Origin: Lunularia cruciata
Lineage: Eukaryota; Streptophyta; Marchantiopsida; Lunulariales; Lunulariaceae
Assembly (NCBI GenBank): GCA_948567375.1
Contig: OX419756.1
Coordinates: 67,966,333-68,030,332, forward strand
Direction of reading: 5' to 3'
DNA: 64,000 nucleotides
Part shown: positions 39,757 through 52,499 of the stretch, in pieces
Layout of the letters: the number at the start of each line of letters is the position of its first letter
Numbering within the stretch: position 1 is the first letter of the stretch
Made by a program: the position numbers and the translations under genes
Notes under the pieces: model-generated
Databases searched by the model: none
Told to the model about the DNA's origin: nothing
What the model saw: only the letters and a program-made list of their open reading frames with translations

Positions 39757-42321
39757 TTATAGGCCTCTTTATTTGTAACATGGGCCTCAAATACCACAGA
39801 TAAGCTAATTGCGGCCTCCAAGGAAAATTAAATGTGATTAAATGTGGGGTAGTCATAGAAAACAACACAGATATCATCTATTTTCTTAATAAAACTTTAT
39901 GGCATGTAACTTTTTGAATTGCTATGAATGAAGAATGCCTTCAAGAAAGAACTCACTTAGAGAAGCTCAAGCATCATCTTTCTCCCACTTGATAATGAAG
40001 AAATTGCTCTCAATAGTAGATGTGTCGGGAAATGTTTTCACAAGCCCACCACAAAACTCACATAGTTGCAGGAATCAATCTTGGGCTAGCTTCTAGTAGC
40101 CTTTGAAAGAGGTTTGATGATCACACTTATCCAAGACAGCCTTAAAACTGCTCTCACGGTGGTACGCTGCCTGAAGGTCTTGGAACTCTTGCTCAATTTC
40201 ATCTATCTCTATTGACAACTAGCTATGCTGCAAGCAATGGATGTGAACACAATATTGGCAATATCCTTCATAATATTGGCAAATTCTTGGACTTGAAGTG
40301 CTACCAATTGATGTGGAAGTACAAAAGGCATCTCTTTGGCAACATTTTTTGATGAGTCGTGCTCAGCAACAACAGAAATCAGACCCACAATAAGATTGAT
40401 TGTGCAGTCAACAAGATCCTTTAAAAGTGCCACCATGTTTTCATTGTCAGTTGCTTCCAAGTTGTTGATAAAAAATCCGCAAAGGTCTTCAAGCATTGCC
40501 TTGACATGGGAAAGTAGCAATGAATACATACGATCATCAAAGTTGTGGCAACTTCCAGATCAACCACATCTGCCACTACAAATAGTGGCCCTGTCGCATT
40601 GAACGAACATACATAAGTACCATGCAAATTTTGCAATGCTTCATGCTACTATGACACTATGGTTGTAAGCCCTTCAAGGTTGCAAAATGTTGCCATGCCT
40701 CAGACAAGATTTTCTCAATGAACATCATCACAATCCACCAAGATGAATACAACGTCATGGTAGGCTTTTTTCCATCTAGATATCCCATAACCTCCATGTA
40801 ATATTTCTTAAATGAGGATGCAACCATGCTCATATACTCCCAATGAGTTTTAGCAACAGTTGGTGGCTCCGATTTCAACTCTTGAGTAAAATTTTTTTTG
40901 CATGTGCAAATATACGATCAACATCATGAGCTTGCAATAGAACTCCTCTCCTCTCTTGAAGAATTGTTGAAGTTGAAGGTCAAGTTGGTGCAAACCACAC
41001 CAAATGCAATAAAAACCAGGTAAAGTAGCATGCTCAAAGCAAGTCATCATACCTTATCATCTTGCACCCTATCATCTTGCATTCACCATCAATAGAAATT
41101 GAAACCATCACATTCCTCCAGCCAGGTACATTTATATTCAGAACCTTGACAACATGTAAATATATGTTCTCTAACATGTGTTGAGCATCGAGAGTGCAAG
41201 CAAGTGGCAATTAAAAATATCACCCTTCCAATACATTCTGATGCAAACATTGAGGTATGAGCTGGTCATGTGAGTAGATATATCCATCACAATGGAAAAT
41301 GTCCACACACATTTGAGCAGATCCCACATTGATTGAAGGTTTAAGGCACACACATGTTTGGCATACGCAACAACATTTCCATTAGAGAGAGAGCCAAGAA
41401 ATGCTAAGTCAATTTGCTCTTTTGTCATCTTCAAAATTTGTGCAGCCATTTGGAAGGAAAATGCCATGCTGAGATAATAAAAAATGAGGTAGAATTGAGC
41501 GGGATTCATCAATCTATCCCGGTATCTCAATGCAATGACATCAGCTCTATTATCATCCATGGCTTCCAATTTTTCTAGGACATCTTCAAAGATACTAAGA
41601 GTGCGCTCCTTACAAGTGTCATTACAATCATCTTGCTTGTAAAACAATTTTCCAATGATAACATCAATAACATCCTTGTACACAAACAAATGAACAAGAG
41701 CTTGTGAACCACCAAAGTGCAATTTGATAGTGTTGCAAAAAACAATAGGAGCACTATCAAAAAATTTTGTCTTCTTGCAATTATGGAGTGCCAAAATAGT
41801 CCTTCCAATGCTGTGGATGTTGGGTCTCCATGTGTCTACAGTACATGTTTGCAAAAAATGGTTTCTTGAAATACATGACGTTGGTCATCCGACTACATTT
41901 TGTGCCAATATTCTCCTCATGGCCAAAGTGAATGCAAAATATGCAAGAGATTGATATCACTACCTTAATCTCAGCATCAAGCTCACAGATCTGATGCCAA
42001 ATTGCAAACAATGTTCCTTCTTGCTTGCAGATTTTTGATGCCAAACTGCAAATAGTGTTTCTTCTTGAATGGAGTGGAGCACAACATTACAAGAGAATGA
42101 TCAACAAGCAAGTGTATTTCTAGCTATTTTCAAGAAAAGAAAAATTTGGAGTGGTATTTTAGTTTTGCTCATCTCTTATTTTGGGATTGTGATCAAAACA
42201 TATTTGGGCTTGCTACTTTAATTTTCTATGCTGGATGTTTTGCTTAAGTGCGGCGGTGCACAAAAGTTATATGCGGCTATGTGCAACATTTCCATTGAAA
42301 AAGCCACAAATAAAGAGGCTT
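39757..42321 (-). mobile_element. hAT-like DNA transposon G inside the LINE
   Basis: Terminal inverted repeats GGCCTCTTTATTTGT (39762-39776) and ACAAATAAAGAGGC (42306-42319) face each other. GATCAT flanks both ends (39751-39756, 42322-42327) as a partly preserved target duplication. Minus-strand transposase pieces run in order. The BED-type finger has C-I-F-C with a later H-M-E-T-Q-H-P-Q-H-W-K-D-Y (about 41960-41800). Then come the 227-codon open stretch 41854-41171, G-F-Y-C-I-W-C-G-L-H-Q-L-D-L near 41010, T-H-W-E-Y-M-S near 40850, and T-S-T-I-E-S-N-F-F-I-I-K-W-E-K-D near 40020. The layout fits a hAT-like transposase. It is dead and superfamily assignment is moderate. Confidence 0.7.
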
Positions 42322-43310
42322 GATCATCTACCTAAAAGTAATTTCTAAGATGCTCATATACCATCTCTGATAAGCCTCTTGAGGAAAGGCAAGGGGCAAT
42401 GCGCAATGCTTGTGCAAAAAGTGATCTATCAAGACATAAAGGTTGCTCAGGTTGATAATCTAAGACCTCTTTTGGTAATCCATCTCTTGCCATAGGATGT
42501 AGTGAGTGTAGGGAAGAGATAGTCTCATCAGTAGGACTAGCCATGGACAAAGGGTGTAGCGCTCATGCCACTCTACTAAACTCTCCCGCCTGCCTCAATG
42601 TCCTACACAACATGCATGAGGCAAAACATGAGGTAAAACATATCTCCTAAAATGTGTAGCCCTAAAAAACTCCTTGTGTAGGGCTGCCCAATCCTTGGCT
42701 CAAAATCAACAACATCTAACAGCCACCTCTATATGCTCCGCATGTCTCCTTCTAGTATAACAAAGACACCATCAAGGGAGTAAGAGGAATAGGAACCATG
42801 CTAACTAATCCAAGGGATCACATGCCAAACGAGCCAAATGATGAAGTGGTAGGCAAAAGGCTTGTTTAGCCTCATCATGGAGTGTATGGAGTAGCCTATA
42901 GAATAGATGTGGATATGGAAAACTAATCTCAAATAACCCCAAATTGCAACCCTAAGAAGCTAACCGTTCCCATGACTCAATCAATATCTTTGGAATGATC
43001 AACAAAGGGATAGAGTAAGGGTGCATAATCTCGAGTGTCATTATCGTCGATGAGGTTGCTTGCCTCATGTGACCATCCCAGGTGGTCTAATCATAGTCCT
43101 TGTGCATCCTTCCTACATGGTCCTTTAACCCTTGCGAGGTAAAGCAACGACAAGATGTATCTCGGGGATGGTGTATCCCAAACCACTCTAGGCGGCTCCA
43201 CATGGGGGAGGTGTAGCCATGGCTAACACAAGAATAATGATAGTAACACATGATGCTCCTCTCTATATCTCCCCATACTTGCAAAACCACAACCCTTCAC
43301 ATCCCAATTC
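42322..43310 (-). pseudogene. LINE N-terminal region with zinc-finger remnant
   Basis: Near 43130-43090 on the minus strand, G-L-K-D-H-V-G-R-M-H-K-D-Y is the helix half of a C2H2 finger, preceded by a Cys-rich stretch. Farther down, G-L-P-K-E-V-L-D-Y with L-C-L-D-R-S-L-F-A-Q-A-L and M-V-Y-E-H-L-R-N near 42500-42340 match the pre-RT segment of this LINE type. The reading resumes beyond transposon G at 39756. Many stops are present. Confidence 0.6.
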
Positions 43311-46194
43311 ACATGAGAAAATACAATCTCTCCAAAGCCTAAAAACTAGAAACTCTCGTAACTTTCAATTTCCATCTGAAAAATTTTCAAACTAAGTTCC
43401 CATAGAACTCAATCATGAAATCCAAGAGATAAGAAATGAAAATTCCTGACCCATCACTCTCAATGTGCAATGATCACTCTAAACCCTAAAAAAACTAAAA
43501 ATCCTATAACTTTCTACTCAATTTTCTATAGTCTTCAATCTAAATTGTAGACGGTTAGCTTCTTAGGGTTTCTCACATAGCTTGAAAATAGATATGTATG
43601 CGCATAGGTTATTTTATGTCCAATATGTCCAATAGGTTATTTTACTGCAGCAGAAGAATCTTCAAAATTAAAAGAAATGCGTCGAGAACTCATGAGCTTG
43701 TTCTACTCATAGACTCACGGATGGCTTGGAAGAGAATAGAAACTTCACCCATATGTTACATGTCTCCTTAACGACTGGTGTTCCACATGCGGAGATCAAA
43801 GTAACAAATTGGGTGCGCAGGTGTAATACTCTTCTAAAAGAAAGGTGTTAAAGAAGCCCAAAGAAAATTTGGCAGTGTATGTTAGGTAGTGTCACACACA
43901 ATAACCAAGCTATTAGGAACCAAAATTTTCAACATTGTAGCTCAGGCAGCCCACCAATTTGTGACTGAAGTGGCATGAACCGGACACTCAGCGTCATCCA
44001 TGGGCACTAAGCGTGATTTCGCCTTCTCAAGATGGAAGGATTAAAAAATTTGATACCTGACTGTAAAACGTTGAGTCTGTTTCGAATTTTTGCTGGGTTA
44101 CTAAATTTTGGTAAAAGCATGGTACACTGGAAGCATAACGTGTAGTTAAAGCGACCACTAAAATATGAGGAGCAGCTAAATTTGCAGACTTTTGAGGACG
44201 AGGTAACTCGGACCTCAACACGCGTTTCAGGCTATTGCAATACCTTCTGCTTGCTGGACCGGGGAAGTGATGATGCAGGAATGCTCAGGTTGCTTGAGCT
44301 TGACTCATTCTAAGCACAGCTTTGGACATCAAAGTTCTATTCCGTTCCTTTTGTCCTGGAGCATGATCGAATTCGTATAATATTGAAAGTGCAGTAGACA
44401 ATTTCTGTACCGGAGGATACCGGCGATGGTGGTTGTGGTGCTTCTTGGATGCTAGGTTGACTAGTTCTCTGTTCTGTACGGTATGACTCCATGCGCTACT
44501 ACTAGGACTTTTTCTCAAGTATCATAAGACTTTTAGGCTGCAAACAGACGAGAGAGTAGCAAAAGCCACTTGGCCAACTCTGTAGTAATCGAAGAATTGG
44601 TTTGTGGTGCGGGAGTACGTACTGTAAGACCACTTTGAAGTTCCAAACTACGTAATGCACGCATGCGACAAGGGCCTTTTCAACCAAAAGTCACCCTTTC
44701 TCGTGCAATCTTGTGCTGCAGTTCTTCTCTAACACTTTAAAATAGCAGGAGATCCCGCATATGTATCACCGTCTCGTTCTAACTTCTCCATCAGCGGAAG
44801 ACAACGAAGCCACGCGGTTTGACAGAATTGACGCTTTCTCGTGTTCGCTTGTATTGGATATAATAGGGATAAAGCCTCAGAGTGAGAACTGGATCGGGGT
44901 AATGGTTGCTGGAAATACTATACTTAGTCTAGAGTAGTACTGCATATGCTCTTGGAGGTTCATAAGTTCTTATTTCATTCCCTCGATCCTGTATAAAGAA
45001 CGTCATGCGGTTGTTTTTCTGCTACCTTTCTCAACGAGGCATTAGCAGTGGAATTCAGGAGATAAAATGTCCTGTTCGGCTGAGCTGAATAATTTTATAA
45101 AAAGATCTCTGGAGCTGGGTATGATACGATATTCGGGCGATACCTCCGGCGTGATACTTGTCCAAATCTTGTCCGTCTTGATGTCCCGATTCGAGGTCTT
45201 CCGAGTCTCTCGAAACCCACGGCCCTTAGGCTCCTCTATATGATGTGTGGATTATCAGAAGGAGTAAGTACGCTTTGATTCGTGGAAGATAAGACATATT
45301 TTGCCCTATGACGAGCGTATACATGAAGTTAATCTTTTGGGAAGCACTTCGTCCTCAAGTTACCCTTCTGAACCAAATATTCCATTTGATAGTAAAGGTC
45401 AGTGAAGCCGACAGTAAACAGAAGTTATTTTTTTGTAGGGCATCTCCGAGTCGATATTAAAATTACATGAGCCACACGAACGCACAAATTGTTGGGTTCA
45501 GTTATTCAATGGGAATTTTGGCAATGGTTATTCCGGGAATTTCGGTAACTTCTTTTACCCATCTGTCCAGCTTATATCGAATGATGTAGAGCTGGTTCTT
45601 TGCTCAATTAATGTATGGAGCTCATTCAATAACAACATTCTTTCATACAAGCTTAACATGATGTCTTTTCAGCAAACTTGTTAGATAAATTGGACCAAGA
45701 AAAGCAGCTTTCTGGTCTATAAAAGTTCATGGTATCAACCATGACACGAAATTCCCTCACATATTCGGTATCTTACTTTCTTGATAAGCAGAAGGTAAGA
45801 ATGTCTTTTCAAACGCTTTTCTTTTATTTTCTGTAGATGGTTAACATAGAAAAGAAAAAGCCTAAACCACAAAAATCGACTTGTGCATTTGAAATGCAAT
45901 TTCTCCACAGTGTGGCACGACGTAACTTGGTACTATGTGAAGTGCGAGAACGTGGCTCATATTTTTCTGGCTCCCACTGACTTTATATGTTTCCATGCGC
46001 TTCTTGAAACACTAGTAACATTCACAAACATGTTAGAGATTTCTACTCTGTAAAACTAGAAACACATTCGCAAATTAATCAAATTATCTAGTTCAATGCT
46101 TTACAATCTCATTCTGTTGAGATGTTTCCATACCAATTAATTACACTGCAGACTCCAATGCATGCAAAGAAAACGATGACAACTTAACTTAAGC
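43311..46194. other. No recognisable gene
   Basis: Less repetitive sequence than to the left. Open frames are short and none shows a recognised motif. It marks the start of a low-repeat stretch leading to the cytochrome b561 gene. Confidence 0.4.
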
Positions 46195-46315
46195 ACTTCT
46201 CGGTGACTCTTATTGGGGCTTAGCCCCATTTTACCTGTATGTCTTCTCCTTGTATGGCTTGATGGGGGGTTTTCTCATCCTTCTTGTTATCCTACTCGGT
46301 CGCTTTGTTCTCGAC
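46195..46315 (+). repeat. LINE 3' tail copy (GGGGCTTAGCCCC)
   Basis: Reads TTGGGGCTTAGCCCCA, then 'ttacctgtatgtcttctcct', 'ggcttgatgggg' and 'tcctactcggtcgc'. Plus orientation, 5'-truncated to the tail alone. Confidence 0.7.
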
Positions 46316-48774
46316 CAGTGTATGGTGTTAAGACCTTTCTGTTGCGTGTATGTGCCCATGCCCGTTCCTCAAGGTATACAGATATGTTCTCCCCTGAAAC
46401 ACGGTTAAACTATTTGTAGAATAGACAATTTATCCATTTACAGCTGTCTCTCTTCGTTTATCATTATTCGGAGCACGATGAAAATCTCTAGAGGAATATG
46501 AGTATAACTTCCATTGACAAACCAGCGGATGCTTCTCTTACTTAATTGCTCACCGATTTTCTCTTCTTGAGTTGAAATGATAAAGAAATACTCTGTGTAT
46601 GGCATCAACTTTAAACAACCTCGAAACTCCAGCGTGTCTCCATCCTGACAAACTTTAAGATGAGGTAATAGAGAAGTTGTTGTTTCTGTTGCTTCACAAA
46701 GTTAGAGTACCCCCAACCAGGCTAGCGGTCAATAGTCGAAAGCATACAAAAGGAAAGGCTGTGAAGCACCTCATGCTTCGTATCAAATAACTTCCCCCTA
46801 ATTTTACCCTACAAACTTAACGAGAGCAGGCTAACCCACATATTAAATAACAAAACAGAAGCCAAAGACAAAGATGGTTACAACTCGTGTAAGCAGAAAG
46901 GTGGATAAAGGAAACAAATTAGCTCACACTTCATGGCGAAAACAACTCCACATCGCGATAATGAATGCGCATTGAATAAAATAGAATTTTGGCATAGTAG
47001 AGTACACATGGCTGCCAAATGTGTGGAGAGAAGAGAGTGCTGCTTTGAACGAAGTCCTTGGCCCTGAACAGGTGGATTAGCTTGTCTCTCTTCGGTACTA
47101 AGACTGTATGACCAACACCACACTAATTTAGCTCCGTGAAGTAAATCTAAGAACCAATTTGTCCTCCTCTAGGTTCGCTAGAGTTAGTCTGTCCCCATGG
47201 ACGGCGTTCTCTTTGCGAGCACGATTTGTAGTACCTGCCCGCGCTTTGATGACCTGCGAAGGAAACTGTGCGCGAAATAGAGACAGCACAGTGGAGAACA
47301 ACAGGAAGCTGGAAAAGAGTACAGTAGCTCAAGGGTCGGTTCATGTGGGACGCAGTAGCTCTGCAGTTTTCGCGCATGACAAGGCTTGAATAGGTTATTT
47401 CTATGAGGATATACTCGTAGTGAGTTACGAGAAACGCTCCTCCTTTTGTGCATGATCTTTTTCCTGCTTTTCAAACAAATAAAGATTAGTGAAGAAAGGT
47501 GATGAGACATTTAGACATAGATTCTAATGTCTTCCTGTGTACACAAAGAGTTACCGAAGAGACCAATCTAGACCTTACAAACTCTTATAAATATGTAGAA
47601 TCTGTGCAGAAGGTATATATATAAAAAAGAATTTCTTCCACAAAGGAGTCTATTGAAATCGTCTATAAAAATCGATGAATATCATATAATATACTCTAAA
47701 CTTCTAGATATCTAACAATGAGCCAGTCCATTGTCGCCAATAATATCTGCTCGTACTTCAGAGGAAACCCCGGAACATTACCATCAACTATTTATACAGA
47801 TATTCTCATGACTGTTATCTTGGCACCCAGCGTTTAAGGACTTTGAGCATTTGATTTGAGGTAGACCATTCCTCACTGGGGATCGAATTTTGTATATTTT
47901 CTCCAGAATTTTAGCTCTCAAACTCACTTGTCTCCCATCTTGAATCCGGACTAAGTCCTTTGTCAAATAGTCCTGATTCACTATTGTCGGGTAGCAACTT
48001 CAGCTAAGAAAGTTTCCAATTCCATTACTCTCAAGGTCTCTTCCTTGACAGACGTACCTCCCAAAGTCTCTTACTTGACAGACGCCACAGTGGTCACTGA
48101 CCAGACGGCATTCTCCGAAGTAAACTGGGTCACCGGTTCCCTGGTTGGGTGAAAACGAAGAAAGGGGTCCACAGTCACAAGCACGCAGTTGCATGACTCA
48201 GAGTTTCATGGCTATGGCGGCCAGGCAAGGGAGGGCCTGTTCGCCAAACTCGGTCGTGGTGGGAGACGACGACCCTCTCAGATTCTGTGTGATTCCATGC
48301 CCAGGTGAGGAATGATCGTGTGATTGGGAGGCACTGGGTCCATGAACTCCGGCCCCCGGTCCGACCAGATCTTTCCACATGCACGTCACAAGCAGCCAAA
48401 TTCTTGTTCACTTCTTCTTCTTCACTTATGAAGATATATGTACCCCTTTGGATGTCAGGGCATCTCAATCCTCCATATTCTTCTTCTCCTCGTTACCTGC
48501 CAGGGACAGCAGCACCACCACAGACTGCCCTCCCAACTTCACCCCTACACACGCTCAACGCAACGATCCCTCCCCGTTGCACTGAGCGAGAAAACTCCAA
48601 TCGGACAGCCACTGACTGTCTCGAACATTTGAAAATCTCCTCTCTAGATAGAATTATAGTCTATTTGACTTGACTGCCCTTATCATTCTGTGGTTTTGAG
48701 TCTAAATTTGATCGATCCTGTACATGCGTAGGAAATTTGGGTTTAGTGATTCAGCTCCAGCGGAACAGGGTTGA
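46316..48774. other. No recognisable gene; upstream region of the cytochrome b561 gene
   Basis: Unique-looking sequence. A 22-bp near-repeat ('tctct-ccttgacagacg') occurs at 48033-48054 and 48063-48084, period 30. A CT-rich stretch runs at about 48400-48560. Overlapping open frames on both strands near 48175-48670 shadow each other and lack protein-like features, so I do not call a gene. Confidence 0.4.
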
Positions 48775-48782
48775 ATATATAG
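48775..48782 (+). promoter_or_regulatory. Candidate TATA box of the cytochrome b561 gene
   Basis: TATATAGC about 145 bp upstream of the ATG, a suitable distance for a plant gene with a 5' UTR of roughly 110 bases. It is inferred only from position and sequence. Confidence 0.4.
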
Positions 48783-48923
48783 CAAACGTAGCTAGTAGTA
48801 TAGGGATTGGATTTCAGACATTTACATATTCGCTTCAAGCATTTTGAACGGAACGAAATTTCGATCGAGAAAGAGGGTTAGTTTGCCTTGTAAGGATTCA
48901 TCGATTTGAAGGCTTAATCTGAA

Positions 48924-50762
48924 ATGGATCGCTTGAAATTTGAGGCTGTACCGGTACTGCTTCTTCTGGCTTCTCTACTCCTGTACAGTTTCGAGCCGGT
49001 AGTTGCTCAATGTTCTGGCTCGGTGACTCTGACTGCTGATGGGAGTCCAACTGCGTTCGAAAAATGTGCGTCCCTTCCAGTATTGGGATCTTCATTAGCG
49101 TGGACTTTCAATGCTACTACAAGGAATTTTAAATTTGCATTCCAAAGCACGCTTCCGAAAGGTGGCTGGGCAGGGTGGGGATTCAATCCAACCGGCACGG
49201 GCATGATCGGTGGTAGCGCGTTGATTGCCTTCAGCGCTTCGAATGGAAGCAACGTTCTGCCTTACAAGCTTAATGGTTCCCCCAGCCCACCTGGGGCGAT
49301 CGATATGGAAATCATAGGAGACCCGTCTGTGCTTATCGATGAAGCAGCTGAATCAGTCGTCTTCGGTGCCACTCTCAGGCTTAAAGAGGGCCAAACTGTT
49401 TTGAACCAGCTCTGGAATACAGGAGACAGTGTAACTAATTTCACCCCTGCAGCTCATGATCTCGGTGGTTTGCACTATGAGAGCTTCAATACTCTTGATG
49501 TCACACAGGGGACCATCACTGCTGCTGAAGCCCCTCATAAGAAGCTTAAAGATGTAAGTGCCCCAGTTCAATCAGATCTGAATCACAGCTTTCATGTCTA
49601 GACTTTATAGAACTACGGGATTTCGAGTATTTAGATTGAAGTGCTGTGTGTGCTATGGAGTAGAATTGACAGGTTTGATTTTATGTGTGCAGAACCACGG
49701 AATTATCAACGCCTTGGCTTGGGGCACTTTATTCCCCATCGGTGTCATGGCGGCCCGCTACATGAGGCCCTTTAAGATCTTCAATCCCTTGTGGTTCTAC
49801 ATCCACGTTGGGTGCCAACTGTCCGCGTATGTCTTGGGAGTAGTCGGCTGGGGAATGGGGTTGAGGCTCGGGAGCTACTCTGTTGCTGACAACAAGAAGC
49901 ATGCCAACATTGGTATCGCACTTTTCACCCTGGCGACTCTTCAGGTATGAAACTCGCTTTCTATCAACTCTATTTCCGTCGTTGTCAATCTGCTCTTCCC
50001 ACCGATTATACCCAAGGACTCCATTACCTGTTGGCACGTTTACATTCTGACAATTTAGTCTTGCTGCAGCATTACCTCCAGTGAAATCATCAGGTCTGTA
50101 TGCATCCAAAGCCTTTCTTGTTTGGCCAACTACTCTCTCCGGCTAGAAATGTTGAGGATCATGGGATTCTGATACTGGACAAAAAATGATGGACTTCTCT
50201 CAGAAGTTTCAAAGACCTTGCCTGCCAGTGCTAAAGAAAACCGTATTTGTCGGAATTCTTTGTCGAATGAACTTCAGTCCCCGGAAGAAACAAATTTGGC
50301 AGTACACTTCAGGAGACAAATGAAAATCACATCCAGAACTATCCCGAATGTTGAACACTCGTTCACTTCTAATCTTTTGTCCAATTCCATTGTTATTTGC
50401 AGATCACAGCGCTGGTAGTGAGACCCAATCCGGAACACGAGAAGAGGAAGTACTGGAACGTGTACCATCATTCGGTTGGATTTGCCATCATCATCTTGGG
50501 CGTTATCAACATTTTCGAGGGTATTGACCTTTTGAACCCTGAGAAAGGGTGGAAAACTGCTTACGTTGCCATTTTGTGTACCCTCGCTGTGATCGCGTTG
50601 ATCTTGGAAATCACCACTTGGGGAGCTTGGTGGTACTACAAGAAGGGCCGAATCCCAGCTAGGAAGCTTGCCGCAGAGGAAGGGAATGTAAACGGAACCA
50701 GGCCTCCCGTTTATGGTGCAGACAATGCCAACCAACAGTGGGTGCGCGAACCACAAATGTAA
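48924..50762 (+). CDS. DOMON domain and cytochrome b561 membrane protein, three exons
   Basis: Exons are 48924-49553, 49693-49944 and 50403-50762. Splice sites are GTAAGT...GCAG and GTATGA...GCAG, and every junction falls between codons. The 413-residue product has the usual length of plant CYBDOM proteins, which pass electrons from cytosolic ascorbate across the plasma membrane to apoplastic acceptors. Residues 1-28 are a signal peptide (cut before Q-C-S-G). Residues about 45-170 are the DOMON heme domain, with G-W-G-F-N-P-T-G-T-G-M supplying a likely Met ligand. Residues 211 onward form the b561 core, with conserved His in N-H-G-I-I-N, Y-I-H-V-G, K-H-A-N-I-G and Y-H-H-S-V-G and about five membrane helices. 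The ATG is the first in frame before the signal peptide. It has no internal stops and looks functional. Confidence 0.93.
49554..49692 (+). other. Intron 1 of the DOMON-b561 gene
   Basis: 139 bp, GTAAGT donor and TGTGTGCAG acceptor. It separates the secreted DOMON part from the membrane part exactly at the domain boundary. Confidence 0.85.
49945..50402 (+). other. Intron 2 of the DOMON-b561 gene
   Basis: 458 bp, GTATGA donor and a pyrimidine-rich TTATTTGCAG acceptor. It interrupts the b561 core after T-L-A-T-L-Q. Confidence 0.85.
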
Positions 50763-52499
50763 ATTCTATTTGATGACTGAGGTCTGCTTCTAGGCCTTCC
50801 ACTTTGCAGGATTGATAAATTATTCATTTACATTCAGGTTGATTGAAATGCAGCGGCTTTTCAATTATTTTGAGAACTCGGTTCTAGTTGACAGCAAAAT
50901 ATCTTCAATATTCAAGTGGATATCTGTTTGTTCTCATGGAAGAACAAACAACGTCCGATAAACTTCGATGTAAGTAGAACTAGTCGATCATCAGGTGCTA
51001 TGGATTTTGTTCACCGGGTAAATTCTGGAGAGGTTCGGGCCATGAGCTTTGGGACTCCTTGGCTCCTGCCCATGGGTCTGTTATGTTGATGTAGACTGGA
51101 CATTGGTAAATACCAGTCTATGGGAAGTCTCTCGAGGTCAAGGTGTTTATGTAGATAGGACAGTACTTCCAGCTGCATTCGCACATTTCACTGGATACAT
51201 TAGGTCTCTAGTACTATTGTTAGAAGCCATAAGGAACAGTTATAGGTACAATTTTGGAAGGAAAAGGGGTAGTCTGAGTTCTCAAGGTGGTAGACTGGCA
51301 GGTCGCGAGCTCTTACGATGTATAGGTAACATTCTTCTGAGTATCTCATACAATCTCAAGCACATTTTTCTTTCCGATTTCATCCTTGCGTGTCCCACTT
51401 TTAAGAATGTTCCCAGGACTGTATTATGTGTATACTGCCGTGCCCCACTTCCTATCATCTGAATGCTTTTCCCCGGTTACCGTTCTACATGGTTTTCTCT
51501 TCAAGTTTGACTCTGAGTTCAGGCATGAGGATTTCATGATGCTTTAATCATGCTGTTGACCTCTGAAACTTTGAGAATCCGAAGGCCGTTGGCACGTCTT
51601 GGTCATGGTTCGCTTGAAATGTTGAAATCTTTTACAAAGACGGTGAGTTGAAATTTGCTACCCACGTAGCAGGAAGTTTGGATTCGTGCTTCTGTAGAGA
51701 AATACAGTAGTGGAGGACACGATATCACGAAATTTTGAAGAATATTTGCACACTTGCAGGTTTACGCACGCACAAACGACATGGGAGGCTTTCCAACAGG
51801 TTTAAACAATTACTCATATGAGCATTCTGTAGGTGATTTTTGTCCAAATTGTCAAGTTACTTTGTGTTCTGTTTCTTCAATTTAAGAACTCGTTTATTAA
51901 AATTGATACGTAAAGTACTCGTCGTGGGGTGATCATTAGAGGCAGGTTCCTCGGCTCAGGAAAGGGTAAAACTGTTGCCGAAGAATAAACATATAACTAG
52001 CTTTGAACGAGATTGCTTGTTTGAAAATCAAAGTCTCCAAAGTCGAACGCCGGACAGGGAAAGTGGATCATATCCCAAGAAACACTCCAAAAGCTAGGCT
52101 TTTCTTGCAGCGCACGGGTGTCTGATCCGTGTCGCAGCCAGGAACCTTGAAACACTTTGAAAGTTCTGAAGTTTTAATTTGGAAGACAAAAAGTCTACGT
52201 TGATCCCGCGTTTCCATGACGAGCATAAATAGCTCATTGACAAGATCCAGGTTCCTTTAATGCTAGTGAGCCATGTACTGGAACTTTTTTGTAGTCTACA
52301 ACTTGTACTCGGGCTGGACCGCGAACCAGCCCTTACGAATACTTCCCTGTTGCGGCACAAAGCAGTACTCATAGTCAACGACGCTTTGACCAAATTCCAC
52401 GGAATTCAACCAGTTGAAAATGCCGCCTCGAGCTGCTGAAATCATATACTTCAGCAGCAACAAGCGGACCTTGTCATAATAAGAGAAGGCGATCGCGTG
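50763..52499. other. 3' flank of the b561 gene; no recognisable gene
   Basis: Includes the 3' UTR (to perhaps 50880-51000; no clear AATAAA, only 'gataaattattc' near 50813). The open frame at 51049-51462 has no recognised domain and I do not support it. Confidence 0.4.

Larger units (their letters stand above)
33640..43310 (-). mobile_element. LINE with N-terminal zinc finger and C-terminal nuclease, twice interrupted
   Basis: A minus-strand non-LTR retrotransposon, dead, in three pieces: 43310-42322, 39756-37575 and 33792-33640. Element G (39757-42321) and element E (33793-37574) account for the gaps. Across the G gap the protein rejoins as E-H-L-R-N-Y-F then D-D-P-S-N-G-F. Across the E gap the 3' UTR rejoins at GCAAG. 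The domain order is that of early-branching LINEs with a restriction-like endonuclease, not of the L1 or RTE LINEs usual in flowering plants. Clade assignment is an inference. Confidence 0.75.

Noticed and set aside
47159..47389. Open frames around 47150-47510 on both strands
   Set aside because: Mutually overlapping, no recognised domain, no splice or codon pattern that favours one strand.
48305..48673. Small gene or uORF upstream of the b561 gene
   Set aside because: Pro/Ser/Thr-rich translation of a CT-rich tract. Overlapping frames in three phases are equally open, typical of low-complexity promoter sequence.
51049..51462. 137-codon open frame downstream of the b561 gene
   Set aside because: No recognisable domain, no exon partners and no neighbouring promoter evidence.
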